64,000 nt of DNA, from assembly GCA_938041695.1 (NCBI GenBank), contig CALISI010000057.1, positions 22,093 to 86,092 on the forward strand, read 5' to 3'. This DNA is from an uncultured Actinomyces sp. GTDB lineage: Bacteria; Actinomycetota; Actinomycetes; Actinomycetales; Actinomycetaceae. Below, piece by piece: positions 44,136 to 53,053 of the stretch (position 1 is the first letter of the stretch; the number at the start of each line of letters is the position of its first letter). Below the pieces are notes generated by a model. That model did not search any database and was not told the DNA's origin. It saw only the letters and a list, made by a program, of their open reading frames with translations. The translations under genes were made by a program, and so were the position numbers.

Positions 44136-45692
44136 TCACATGGGGCGGATGCCCATGAGTGCCTGGAACTTCTGACGCTGACTTGTCGCCTCCCGCACCT
44201 TTTCCTGAGTGCCCTCGATGCGGCCCTTTTCGGGACCGCGCACGTTCATGATGACCTGGTCGAGGCCGAGGGACGCCAAGTTGTTCATGAAGGACTTCAT
44301 CGCCCGCTTTGCTTCAGGGCCGCCGCTCGCCACCCAGGAGAGCGCGTTGCGGCGTGCAGCGGGATCGCACACCATCTGGACCTCGCTCGGCAGAATCCAG
44401 CCCTGGTTGACGTAGGGCATGAGACCGGCGGCGATATCGCACCGCTCTCGACGCATCGCACGGGACACGAAGAACAGCCAGCCACAGAACAGGGGAACCT
44501 GAATGATGAAGTAGAGCAACAAGAAGCCACCGCGGCTACCAGAGATCACCGAGGATCCGTTCCACACACCGTGCATCGTCACACCGATGAGGTAGCCGAG
44601 GAGGCTCACGCCGATGCCGGTACCCACCGAACGAGTGTGTGTCGCTGCCCACCCGATCGCCCAGCCGGTGCACGAGGTGTACATGATGTGTCCGAAGACA
44701 CCCAGGAAGACACGCATCATGAACATTTGAGCGAATTGCCCGGCGTAGGCGCCTCTCACGAAATAGGTGAAGTCTTCGACAACCAAGAATCCGGCCGCTG
44801 AATAACCGGCGTAAACGAGGCCATCGAGCGGGGAGGAAATGCTGTTACGACGCATTATCACGATCACGAGCACGCCGAGGGCCTTGAGGAATTCCTCGCC
44901 GACTGGAGCGGCAACAACGACCATAAAAGTCTGTCCCGCAGCTTCGCTACCGGTTGCGCTTGCGACAACACTGCCGGCGATTTCGTTCGAGATGATGCCG
45001 AAGAAAATCGCCACACCACCGCCCCACAGCAGAGCCGCGATCTTCGTCCACCACGGTTCGGGCTCAAAGCGGTCCACGAACTGGAGGAACGTCAGAGTAA
45101 TCGCAAGAGGAATCAGGCAGCAGATGGCGAGGAGAAGACCAAGGAACGGTCCGCTCGCGAAGAGGAAGCCGCTGATACCCACAAGCATCAAAGCCGCGCC
45201 GACACCGATCACAACGGCTTCAAAAACCGGCGCTTTCTTGGCAGTTGTGGGCATAGCCCACGCCTGCACCTGCTGTGGTGCAGCCTGCGGATACTGTGCG
45301 GCGCTGGGCCCGGGCATGGTCGGCGCAGTATTGACGAACGACTGGAAGGACGGGGTGAATTGTGCTTCGGGTTTGAAGCGGGTCATCGGATCTGGAGCAG
45401 GAATCTGTGCCGAAGTGCCGACAGACTGTCCGGTGGAAGCAGCGGGAGCGTAGCTTCGCGCAGGCTGCGGCACATCCGAAGCGCCCGGCTGAGGCACGGG
45501 AGCGTAACCCGAACCCGCAGGCGCACCATAGTGCCCACCCGGCGCCGACTGTCCCTGCTGGGGCTGAGGCACGGGAGCATAACCCGAATTCGCGGGCGCA
45601 CCATACTGTCCGCCGGGGCCCGACTGTCCCTGCTGCTGGTACGGCGGCACGTTGCCCTGCGGGGACATGGAATGGGGGTAATTGCTACTCAT
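44136..45692 (-). CDS. PrsW-family protein with Gln/Pro-rich N-terminus, second copy
   Basis: A 518-residue protein. Residues 1-145 are cytoplasmic, disordered and rich in Gln, Pro, Gly and Tyr, with a duplicated unit of about 25 residues (QQGQSGPGGQYGAPANSGY and QQGQSAPGGHYGAPAGSGY). The membrane part has FVDRFEPEPWWTKIAALLW, APVGEEFLKALGVLVIVIMR, GFLVVEDFTYFVRG, FGHIMYTSCTG and VTMHGVWNGSS, matching the PrsW signature with glutamates and histidines in helices. A soluble C-terminal domain begins GLMPYVNQGWILPSEVQM and is shared with the first copy. The protease activity and target are inferred from family, not shown. Confidence 0.85.
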   Translation of the reverse strand: MSSNYPHSMSPQGNVPPYQQQGQSGPGGQYGAPANSGYAPVPQPQQGQSAPGGHYGAPAGSGYAPVPQPGASDVPQPARSYAPAASTGQSVGTSAQIPAPDPMTRFKPEAQFTPSFQSFVNTAPTMPGPSAAQYPQAAPQQVQAWAMPTTAKKAPVFEAVVIGVGAALMLVGISGFLFASGPFLGLLLAICCLIPLAITLTFLQFVDRFEPEPWWTKIAALLWGGGVAIFFGIISNEIAGSVVASATGSEAAGQTFMVVVAAPVGEEFLKALGVLVIVIMRRNSISSPLDGLVYAGYSAAGFLVVEDFTYFVRGAYAGQFAQMFMMRVFLGVFGHIMYTSCTGWAIGWAATHTRSVGTGIGVSLLGYLIGVTMHGVWNGSSVISGSRGGFLLLYFIIQVPLFCGWLFFVSRAMRRERCDIAAGLMPYVNQGWILPSEVQMVCDPAARRNALSWVASGGPEAKRAMKSFMNNLASLGLDQVIMNVRGPEKGRIEGTQEKVREATSQRQKFQALMGIRPM

Positions 45693-45707
45693 AGATCCTC
45701 TTCTTTC

Positions 45708-47003
45708 TTAGCGCGCCTGTGCGAGGCGGGAAACGGCGTCGGTCACGTCCTGTTGCTGCTCGGCGATCGATGTCAGACGCAAGAATTCGCGCCTATTCTC
45801 GACGGCCTCGGCCAGCATGCGCTGATCGTTATCGATGCGCGCATGGTCGGGGCCATGCTTCGCCATGAGGCGCTGATCCATCCCCAGCGACGCAAGGTTG
45901 ATGAGGAAGGAACGCATGGCTCGCTTGGCGTCGCGACCGCCGCTGCGGGCCCACTTGAGGGCAGCCCTGCGTGCTCGCCTATCCGTGGCCATCGTGACCT
46001 CGCCAGGAATAAGCCACCCGGTACGCACGTACGGGACGAGTCCAACGCGGATCTTCTCGGCTTCCTTCCGGGACAAAATAATGAGCGTGATCGCCCAAAC
46101 CACGAAGGCTGGAACTTCGATCCCGAGATAGATCAGGAAGAAGTATTGACCCAGGAACGACGCGGTTCCGTTCCATACGAAGTGGATGACCATCGCGAAG
46201 AACCAGAACACCAGTACAATGCCGGTCTTGGACCAGCCGCGCTTGAACTTGATGAGCGCCAGCGCGAGGCCGATACCCGTCATCGAGGTCGCCATGGCGT
46301 GCACGAAGGGGCTGGCGATTCCACGCATAATGAAGGTAAACAGGAGACCGCTGTCAGCGGGATCATCGACCCTGAGGAAGTACAGGATGTCCTCGGCAAA
46401 CATGAATCCAGAGGCAGAAAAACCCGCGTAGACGACGCCATCGATAATCGAATTGATGTTGGTTCGACGCACGACGACGACGATGAGAACACCCAACCCC
46501 TTGAGGGTCTCTTCGATGAGTGGGGCGATAAAGGTAGCGGCGAGTGCGTTGGATTGATTGACATCACCGAGCGAGAGGATGATGTTCTCCTGAAGGGCCG
46601 TGTTCAGGATACCGGCAGAAATCGTGGCAACCCCCGCTCCCCAGAGAAAGAGAGCGCCCTTCGTCTTCCACGGCTCAGGCTCCCAGCGGTCAATGAACAG
46701 GATGAAGCTGACGACGATGAGGAGAGGAAGGAGCGCGAGAAGGCTCGTCCGGACGAGGGATACGACACCCGATGACGCCGGGCTCAGCCAGAAGATAAAG
46801 AGAGCAACGAAACCGATCGTGCTGACTGTCGTGATGATGACCTCGAGCCACGGAAACGAATGCCGTGCCTTCGGCGTCTGCCACACGGGCGCGGCATCGT
46901 CGGGGGCTGGCGTGGACATGCCATTCACCATATCGACGTTAACACTGCTAATTTTCTTCAGGCGATAGTCTTCTCCCGGCCCTCCCCAGTGGGTCGTGTT
47001 CAT
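45708..47003 (-). CDS. PrsW-family protein, first copy
   Basis: A 431-residue PrsW-type membrane protein. ATG 47003 lies one base after the TGA of the preceding gene, so it is coupled to it; the longer upstream start would overlap that gene. The conserved elements are FIDRWEPEPWKTKGALFLW, APLIEETLKGLGVLIVVVVR, GFMFAEDILYFLR, SPFVHAMATSMTG and VIHFVWNGTAS. Its C-terminal domain (GLVPYVRTGWLIPGEVTMAT ... RAMRSFLINLASLGMDQ) is homologous to that of the second copy. Fifteen bases separate the two genes. Confidence 0.85.
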   Translation of the reverse strand: MNTTHWGGPGEDYRLKKISSVNVDMVNGMSTPAPDDAAPVWQTPKARHSFPWLEVIITTVSTIGFVALFIFWLSPASSGVVSLVRTSLLALLPLLIVVSFILFIDRWEPEPWKTKGALFLWGAGVATISAGILNTALQENIILSLGDVNQSNALAATFIAPLIEETLKGLGVLIVVVVRRTNINSIIDGVVYAGFSASGFMFAEDILYFLRVDDPADSGLLFTFIMRGIASPFVHAMATSMTGIGLALALIKFKRGWSKTGIVLVFWFFAMVIHFVWNGTASFLGQYFFLIYLGIEVPAFVVWAITLIILSRKEAEKIRVGLVPYVRTGWLIPGEVTMATDRRARRAALKWARSGGRDAKRAMRSFLINLASLGMDQRLMAKHGPDHARIDNDQRMLAEAVENRREFLRLTSIAEQQQDVTDAVSRLAQAR

Positions 47004-47004
47004 G

Positions 47005-47628
47005 TCAGTATCCCCGTCCGCCGATATGTGTGTCGTCATCAAAGTCAATGGGCTCGGGCACCGGCGCGTGTCCGGCGAGCCGAAGTAATTTTACCATTCG
47101 TGCGGAACGCAGAGCACGGACTCCCGCTACATCGACGTTGTGGACGTTTCGGGTTAGTTCGATGCGGTAACACGTCGCCTCGAGTGCCTCGAGTCGTGCT
47201 TTTGCCTGCGGGTCCTCCTCAATACGCGCACGCACGTCCGGTGTGAGCGTTTCCCGGATCGCACGCGTCAATGCCGACGCTCGCTCCAGCCGAGCACTCA
47301 CCTCGACGCGATCCGCCTGACGCTGCGCACTCGTGCGCCGGTCGAGTCCGTCTGTCGTCAGCTGATCGCCACCGTCTTGGATATACGCGCGTGCGGCATC
47401 GACGAGGCTGGGGCCACCCGCGCTTTCAAGGCCGGCTGCGTGAGCCAGCAGTTCCGCCTCCGAGGCACGACGCAACAGCAGACGAGAGAGCGCGTCGCGC
47501 GATGCGAGGATTCGCTGATGCAGGCGATCGAGCCGACGCGCACGCGTGATGGCGACGCCCGCGACGAGGGCCGCCACGATGACGCACACGCAGGCGAGAA
47601 CAACCGTCCAAGGCGAGACATGAATCAT
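47005..47628 (-). CDS. Conserved membrane protein after pimA
   Basis: A 207-residue protein with one N-terminal membrane helix (WTVVLACVCVIVAALVAGVA) and a helical cytoplasmic body (RLDRLHQRILASRDALSRLL). The conserved C-terminus reads SARMVKLLRLAGHAPVPEPIDFDD. Similar proteins follow pimA in Actinobacterial PIM clusters, as I recall; no function is known. ATG 47628 overlaps the pimA stop (ATGA), and its own stop is one base before the first PrsW gene. Confidence 0.75.
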   Translation of the reverse strand: MIHVSPWTVVLACVCVIVAALVAGVAITRARRLDRLHQRILASRDALSRLLLRRASEAELLAHAAGLESAGGPSLVDAARAYIQDGGDQLTTDGLDRRTSAQRQADRVEVSARLERASALTRAIRETLTPDVRARIEEDPQAKARLEALEATCYRIELTRNVHNVDVAGVRALRSARMVKLLRLAGHAPVPEPIDFDDDTHIGGRGY

Positions 47629-48803
47629 CGGGGGTTCTCCTCGTCATCACGGCCACGAATCAGATCGAGCGCCCGCCTCGAACCCGAATCTGCAGGACTG
47701 CCCATGTCGATGGCGAGCTTGTAGACTTCAAAGACCTTATCCGCGACGACCTCCCAGTCGTACTGAGCGGACGCACGCTGACCCGCATCCGCGAGGGCAT
47801 CGAGGCGCTCGCGATCACCCAGCAGGTCCAAGAGGACCGAGGCAAGGGAGTCACTGTTACCGGTCTCGAAGAGTGCGCCTGCTCGACCATCCTCCAAAAC
47901 GGCTCGGAACGCTGGAATATCGGAGGCAACAACGGTGGTTCGGGCCGCCATGGCCTCGACAAGGACAATGCCGAAGGACTCTCCGCCGGTTTGCGGAGCC
48001 ACATAGATCGACGCTCCGGCGAGGAGGGATTCCTTCTCCTCATCGCTGATTCCACCCAGGAACGAGACTGAATCTCCGAAACGTGCCACAGTCGCGCGAA
48101 TATCGGGAGCATCTCCGCGCCCCGCGATCAAGAAACGGGCGCCTGGAACGCGCTCGAGAACAGACTCGATCGCACCCGCGAAAACACCCAGTCCCTTGCG
48201 CGGCTCATCAAGGCGGCCAAGGAACACGATGACTGGTCGTTCATCCGTCGCAACCCACTGGTCCAGGGGCTGCGCCGTGCGAAATGATACCGTTTCCACG
48301 CCGTTCGGGATAATGACGGCGTCTCCCCCATGGTGCTCAATCAGGGTGCGTCGAGCCTCTTCTGAGACAGCGATGCGCACGCCAATGCGTTCCATGTACA
48401 GGCGCATCGGAGCCGACGCAATCGCGCGAGATACTGAGCGTCCGAGTGCTGCATGGAACGTACCCACGAGAGGTGCACTCGAGAGCATCGCGGCAGCCAT
48501 CGACACCGAAGGCACGACGGGTTCGTGAACGTGCACCACATCGAAGTCGTTGTCCGCGAGCCAACGACGGGTGCGCGCGAGAGCCTTGGGCTTGATGGAA
48601 ATATTTGCAACCGACCCGTTGAAGGGAATAGACACAGAGGAGCCGGCGGATGTAATCCACTCGGGCAGGTCATCGGATGTTGAAGGGGTCAGCACACGTA
48701 CATCGTGGCCGCGCAAACGAAGCTTCAGCGCAAGGTCACGAATATGAAAGCCCACCCCCCCGGGCACGTCCCAGGAGTACGGGTTCACGATCCCGATCTT
48801 CAT
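47625..48803 (-). CDS. pimA: Phosphatidylinositol alpha-mannosyltransferase
   Basis: A GT4 mannosyltransferase that starts PIM synthesis by moving mannose from GDP-mannose to phosphatidylinositol at the inner face of the membrane. The 392-residue protein starts MKIGIVNPYSWDVPGGVGFH; VVHVHEPVVPSVSMAAAM and ESFGIVLVEAMAARTTVVAS (E-x7-E donor motif) are typical of PimA. It is embedded between patA and a membrane protein by ATGA overlaps. The neighbours pgsA and patA make the pathway assignment firm. Confidence 0.93.
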   Translation of the reverse strand: MKIGIVNPYSWDVPGGVGFHIRDLALKLRLRGHDVRVLTPSTSDDLPEWITSAGSSVSIPFNGSVANISIKPKALARTRRWLADNDFDVVHVHEPVVPSVSMAAAMLSSAPLVGTFHAALGRSVSRAIASAPMRLYMERIGVRIAVSEEARRTLIEHHGGDAVIIPNGVETVSFRTAQPLDQWVATDERPVIVFLGRLDEPRKGLGVFAGAIESVLERVPGARFLIAGRGDAPDIRATVARFGDSVSFLGGISDEEKESLLAGASIYVAPQTGGESFGIVLVEAMAARTTVVASDIPAFRAVLEDGRAGALFETGNSDSLASVLLDLLGDRERLDALADAGQRASAQYDWEVVADKVFEVYKLAIDMGSPADSGSRRALDLIRGRDDEENPR

Positions 48804-49726
48804 CGATTCTTCCTCTCGTGCTCGGCCCTCGCGCGTGCAAGCCGTTCGGGGTCAAGGTCTTCGACAAACACCCTCTGCATCATGTGCCAGTCCTGAGGCT
48901 TCGAAGCCATCATGGCGGCAAACTGATCCACCCACGCCTGCGTGAGAGCCTCGACGCGGTTGAACCCCGGGCGTTCCTCTTCACCGACGGTGATCGGCCC
49001 GACGCAGCGCACACGCACGTCAGCCCCCGTTGCGCTCTCATTCTCGTAGGTAATGCACGCCGCAAAAAGCGGGCGTTCGAGCTTTGTCGCTAGGGCGGCC
49101 GGCCCCGCCGCGACGAGCGCCCGCCGCGTCCCTAAATCGACTTCAATACCAGAGCCGGAAATGTCTCGATCCGCGAGAAGCGGCACAATCACGCTGCGTC
49201 CACGAACGCGCTCCATGAGCGTCGAGAACACCGATTCGCCCTTCGCGACGCCGATAATTTCCATGCCCAGTCCCTCGCGCAGAGCGACAAAACGATCGAA
49301 GAGACTGGGAGGTTCAACTTTCTCGGCCACGGTAACGATGCCACGACCGTGCGCGCATACCCACGCTCCCGCGCGGTCCCAGCTACCCGAATGCCCCAGA
49401 GCGAGGATGACAGGCCCATCCTCGCTCGCCTGTACCAAGGCCTCGAACCCTTCAAAGGACACGCCCTCAAGCAATGGCGCGCCGCGACATGATCCGAGCA
49501 TCAGCTGCTCGGCGTAGTTGCGGATGTGCGAGCGAACCGCATCGCGCACCTGCGCATCCGATGGATCGATCCCGGTCAAACGGGCCATGTTGGAGCGAAG
49601 CCGCTCGATCACGGCTCCCCCGCGTCTCGCAGCGATCGATGCACCCGTATCCGCCATGCGCATGACGAGGCGTAGCGGAAGGCGGGGCGCAACAGAAAAA
49701 GCGAGCGACAGGGGTGACAAACTCAC
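48800..49726 (-). CDS. PIM acyltransferase PatA-like
   Basis: A lipid A-type (LpxL/HtrB family) acyltransferase of 308 residues, expected to acylate the mannose of PIM. The HxxxxD catalytic motif is LGHSGSWDRAGAWV. Further family segments are VVAEKVEPPSLFDRFVALR-like (VTVAEKVEPPSLFDRF) and VPLLADRDISGSGIEVDLG. An amphipathic N-terminus would tie it to the membrane. GTG 49726 overlaps the pgsA stop (GTGA), and the end overlaps pimA. Confidence 0.9.
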   Translation of the reverse strand: MSLSPLSLAFSVAPRLPLRLVMRMADTGASIAARRGGAVIERLRSNMARLTGIDPSDAQVRDAVRSHIRNYAEQLMLGSCRGAPLLEGVSFEGFEALVQASEDGPVILALGHSGSWDRAGAWVCAHGRGIVTVAEKVEPPSLFDRFVALREGLGMEIIGVAKGESVFSTLMERVRGRSVIVPLLADRDISGSGIEVDLGTRRALVAAGPAALATKLERPLFAACITYENESATGADVRVRCVGPITVGEEERPGFNRVEALTQAWVDQFAAMMASKPQDWHMMQRVFVEDLDPERLARARAEHERKNR

Positions 49727-50349
49727 TGGGCTCCTTCGTCAATGTGGCGAGCGGTAAACCAAATGCGCTGGCACACCGTGACGAATGAGGCGAACGCAAC
49801 CCACGTCAGGCCGCACGCGAACACCCACTCCGGCAGGCCGAGGCTCATCAGCATGGCCGTTCCCATACCGATGATGAGCCGGTCGGTTCGCTCGGCGATC
49901 CCCAGTTTGGCGACAACTCCAACGGACTCCGCGCGGGCGCGCGCGTAAGGAACGGCGGCCGCGCCGACGATCGAGCAGATGCCAGCGATGATCGTGCACG
50001 TACGAACGGACGAGTTGTCCATGTGAAAGACCGCGTAAGCAGTGAGGGACCCAAACACGGCGCCGTCACCCAGACGGTCAAGCGTCGAGTCCAGGAAGGC
50101 ACCAAAACGGGTGCCTCCCGTCGTCATACGCGCGAGCGTCCCATCGACGGAATCGCCGAACATGACGACTGCAAGCGCGATGCCTCCCTGCCAGATCCAC
50201 CCCTGCGGGATGCAGATCAACGCAATGGCGACAGTCGCGACCGTTCCGGCGACCGTCACCATGTTGGGGGTTACCCCCGCCCGCGCGAGAACACGCGCGA
50301 GCGGCGTAAAGATAGCCTTCGTGATAGAACGTCCGTGATTTCCGAGCAT
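49723..50349 (-). CDS. pgsA: Phosphatidylinositol phosphate synthase (CDP-alcohol family)
   Basis: A membrane CDP-alcohol phosphotransferase of 208 residues that joins CDP-diacylglycerol to an inositol phosphate. The family motif DG-x2-AR-x8-G-x3-D-x3-D is read in DSVDGTLARMTTGGTRFG followed by AFLDSTLDRLGDG. Several helices follow. In Actinobacteria with PIM lipids the gene at this place makes phosphatidylinositol phosphate; the symbol follows that use. Its ATG shares a base with the TGA of the HIT gene. Confidence 0.9.
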   Translation of the reverse strand: MLGNHGRSITKAIFTPLARVLARAGVTPNMVTVAGTVATVAIALICIPQGWIWQGGIALAVVMFGDSVDGTLARMTTGGTRFGAFLDSTLDRLGDGAVFGSLTAYAVFHMDNSSVRTCTIIAGICSIVGAAAVPYARARAESVGVVAKLGIAERTDRLIIGMGTAMLMSLGLPEWVFACGLTWVAFASFVTVCQRIWFTARHIDEGAQ

Positions 50350-50942
50350 CAGTTCTCCTTGGGCCAGGCAGCGGCCAGCCGGGCACGAGCGTCCTCAAGC
50401 AGCTCGGGAACAGCCTTCGTCTGAGCGATAATCGGCAGGAAATTCGCATCCCCCAGCCAGCGCGGAACAACGTGCTGGTGCAGGTGAGCCGCGATACCGG
50501 CCCCAGCGACCTCGCCCTGGTTCATCCCAAGATTAAAACCTGACGGGGCAGCGACAGCGCGCGTCACCCTCATCGCTGTGGCCGTCAGGTCACCCAGCTC
50601 AACGCGCTCCTCGTCGGTGAGCTCCGTGTAGTCGGAGACATGACGATACGGGCACACGAGCAGGTGCCCGGAATTATAGGGAAACAGATTCATGAGGACG
50701 AAGCAGGTGCGTCCCCGGTAGACAATCAGGCCCGACTGGTCGTCCTTACCGGGTGCCGCACAAAACGGGCATCCGACATCCGAGGCATCCGAAGGCTTGC
50801 CTTCGCCGCGGATGTAGGCCATCCGATAGGGGGTCCAGAAACGACCGAAGCCGTCCGGGACGCCCACCAGCGAGCGGGCGTCCTCGGTCGGCAACGGGCC
50901 GTTCGGGCTATCGATCGAGTCGGAACCGGCGTCGCGGCTCAT
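50349..50942 (-). CDS. HIT-domain hydrolase
   Basis: A 197-residue HIT protein with the histidine triad HLHQHVVPR and LMNLFPYNSGHLLVCPYRH upstream. A Cys pair-type zinc site may lie in VGCPFCAAPG. HIT proteins of this branch (Fhit/Ap4A phosphorylase-like) hydrolyse dinucleoside polyphosphates; the role in the PIM operon is unknown but the position between thrS and pgsA is conserved in Actinobacteria. ATG 50942 or GTG 50951 are both possible; GTG would overlap the thrS stop. Confidence 0.88.
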   Translation of the reverse strand: MSRDAGSDSIDSPNGPLPTEDARSLVGVPDGFGRFWTPYRMAYIRGEGKPSDASDVGCPFCAAPGKDDQSGLIVYRGRTCFVLMNLFPYNSGHLLVCPYRHVSDYTELTDEERVELGDLTATAMRVTRAVAAPSGFNLGMNQGEVAGAGIAAHLHQHVVPRWLGDANFLPIIAQTKAVPELLEDARARLAAAWPKEN

Positions 50943-50947
50943 GTCTC

Positions 50948-52981
50948 TCACGCCTCGTCGAGGCCGTCGATCTGATCCGCGTTGTTGCGCGCCTCGATGT
51001 GCGACACAATCAGCTCGATCGCGCGCTCAACAGCAATGCCGTTGTGCTGCGAACCGTCACGCAGGCGGAAGGACACGGCGCCGGCCTCGACGTCCTCGCC
51101 ACCCGCAATGAGCGTAAAGGGAACCTTGTCCTTGGAGGCGTTGCGGATCTTCTTCCCGAAGCGGTCGTCCGACAGGTCGGTCTCGACGCGCACGCCACGC
51201 TCGCGTAGCTTGGCGGCGACGTCCTTGACGTAGTCGTCAAAGGCTTCGGCGACGGGGATGAGGCGCACCTGGACGGGCGAGAGCCACGCAGGGAACGCAC
51301 CCGCGTAGTGCTCGGTGAGAACGCCGATGAAACGTTCGACGGAGCCGAGCTTCGCGGAGTGGATCATGACGGGACGCTGACGGCTACCGTCGGCCGCCGT
51401 GTACTCCAGGTCGAAGCGCTCAGGCTGGTTGAAGTCGTACTGGATCGTCGACATCTGCCAGGTGCGGCCGATCGCGTCCTTGACCTGCACGGAGACCTTG
51501 GGACCGTAGAAGGCGGCGCCACCCGGATCGGGAACGAGGTCGAGACCGGTCGCAGCGCAGGCGTCCTCGAGGGCCTTCGTGGCGGCAGCCCAGTCCTCGT
51601 CCGAGCCGATGAACTTGTCCTTTTTCTTACCGTCCTCGTCGCGCGTGGACAGCTCGAGGTAGAAGTCCTTCAGACCGAAGGCGGACAGAATCGACAGGAA
51701 GAACTCAATCTGGCTGCGGATCTCCTCCGAGGCCTGCTCCGGGGTGCAGTAGGTGTGCGAGTCGTCCTGCGTGAAGCCGCGCATACGGGTCAGGCCATGA
51801 ACGACACCGCTCTTTTCGTAGCGGTAGTCGTGGCCCAGCTCGTAGAAGCGCAGGGGCAGTTCACGGTAGGAGCGGCCGCGCGAACGGAAGATGAGGTTGT
51901 GCATCGGGCAGTTCATGGCCTTGAGGTAGTACTCCTGGCCAGCCTTGGTCACGTTGCCGTCCTCGTCGCGCTCTTCATCGACGAGCATGGGAGGGAACAT
52001 CGTGTCCGCGTAGTAGGGCAGGTGGCCCGACGTGTGGAAAAGACCGCCCTTGGAGATCTCGGGGGTGTGCACGAAGTCGAAACCGGCCAACTTGTGTCGG
52101 TCGGTCACGTAGGACTCGATCTCGTGGCGCAGGATGCCGCCCTTGGGGTGGAAGACAACGAGGCCGGGACCGATCTCCTCGGGGAAAGAGTACAGGTCCA
52201 GCTCGGCGCCGAGGCGACGGTGGTCGCGACGTTCCGCTTCCTTGATGCGCTCCTGGTAGGCGACGAGGTCTTCCTTGGAGGCCCAGGCGGTGCCGTAGAT
52301 GCGCTGGAGCTGATCGTTCGACTGATCGCCCTTCCAGTAGGCAGCCGAGGCCTTGGTCAGCGCGAAGCCGTTACCGATGAGCTTGGTGGAGGGCAGGTGG
52401 GGACCACGGCACAGGTCCTTCCAGGCGACGGAGCCGTCGCGGCGGACGTTGTCGTACATGGTGAGCGTGGCGCCGCCAACCTCAACGGAAGCTCCCTCTG
52501 CGCCCTTGCCCTTGGTGGTGACGAGCTCAAGCTTGTAGGGCTGAGCGGCCAGCTCGCGGGTGGCCTCCTCTTCGGAGATTTCGCGGCGCACGAAGCGCTG
52601 CCCCTCCTTGACGATGCGCTTCATGCGCTTCTCGAGCTCACGCAGCAGCTCCGGGGTGACTGCGTCAATGTTGCCGAAGTCGTAGTAGAAACCGTCGGTG
52701 ATGAAGGGGCCGATGCCTAGGTTGACGTCCGGGAAAACGTCCTGGACGGCCTGGGCGAGCACGTGGGTGGCGCTGTGGCGCAGGATATTCAGGCCGTCCT
52801 CGCTAGCCAGCGTGATGGCCTCGACGGTCGTGCCCTCCTCGAAGGGGGTTTCGAGGTCACGCGGAGTTCCGTCAACCTTGATAGCGACGACATCGCGAGA
52901 CTTCTCGAACCACGTCGTGCCCGTGGTCCCCGCCGGTACGGTTTGTTCATGTCCGTCAATGACGAGCGAGATATCGGGCAC
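50948..52981 (-). CDS. thrS: Threonyl-tRNA synthetase
   Basis: A 677-residue class II synthetase charging tRNA-Thr. The GTG at 52981 is preferred to an ATG six codons earlier because AGGAGACACA lies directly before it. Parts in order: TGS domain (ITLASEDGLNILRHSATHVL spans its end), the editing domain with HSATHVLAQA, motif 2 in ELGHDYRYEKSGVVHGL and RMRGFTQDDSHTYC, and the anticodon domain with LRERGVRVETDLSDDRFGKK. No T-box leader can be seen in the short upstream space. Confidence 0.97.
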   Translation of the reverse strand: MPDISLVIDGHEQTVPAGTTGTTWFEKSRDVVAIKVDGTPRDLETPFEEGTTVEAITLASEDGLNILRHSATHVLAQAVQDVFPDVNLGIGPFITDGFYYDFGNIDAVTPELLRELEKRMKRIVKEGQRFVRREISEEEATRELAAQPYKLELVTTKGKGAEGASVEVGGATLTMYDNVRRDGSVAWKDLCRGPHLPSTKLIGNGFALTKASAAYWKGDQSNDQLQRIYGTAWASKEDLVAYQERIKEAERRDHRRLGAELDLYSFPEEIGPGLVVFHPKGGILRHEIESYVTDRHKLAGFDFVHTPEISKGGLFHTSGHLPYYADTMFPPMLVDEERDEDGNVTKAGQEYYLKAMNCPMHNLIFRSRGRSYRELPLRFYELGHDYRYEKSGVVHGLTRMRGFTQDDSHTYCTPEQASEEIRSQIEFFLSILSAFGLKDFYLELSTRDEDGKKKDKFIGSDEDWAAATKALEDACAATGLDLVPDPGGAAFYGPKVSVQVKDAIGRTWQMSTIQYDFNQPERFDLEYTAADGSRQRPVMIHSAKLGSVERFIGVLTEHYAGAFPAWLSPVQVRLIPVAEAFDDYVKDVAAKLRERGVRVETDLSDDRFGKKIRNASKDKVPFTLIAGGEDVEAGAVSFRLRDGSQHNGIAVERAIELIVSHIEARNNADQIDGLDEA

Positions 52982-53053
52982 TGTGTCTCCTAGTTTCATG
53001 AGGTACGCGAGATTGTGTTGTTACTGGGATTCTATCCCCGTGGCGCGAACGCT

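Noticed and set aside
51308..52720. 470-codon plus-strand frame opposite thrS
   Set aside because: Antisense shadow of thrS with Val/Gly/Leu bias and no family motifs.
52982..53053. T-box or other riboswitch in front of thrS (also considered for aspS and hisS)
   Set aside because: Leaders are too short and lack a T-box sequence or specifier stem.
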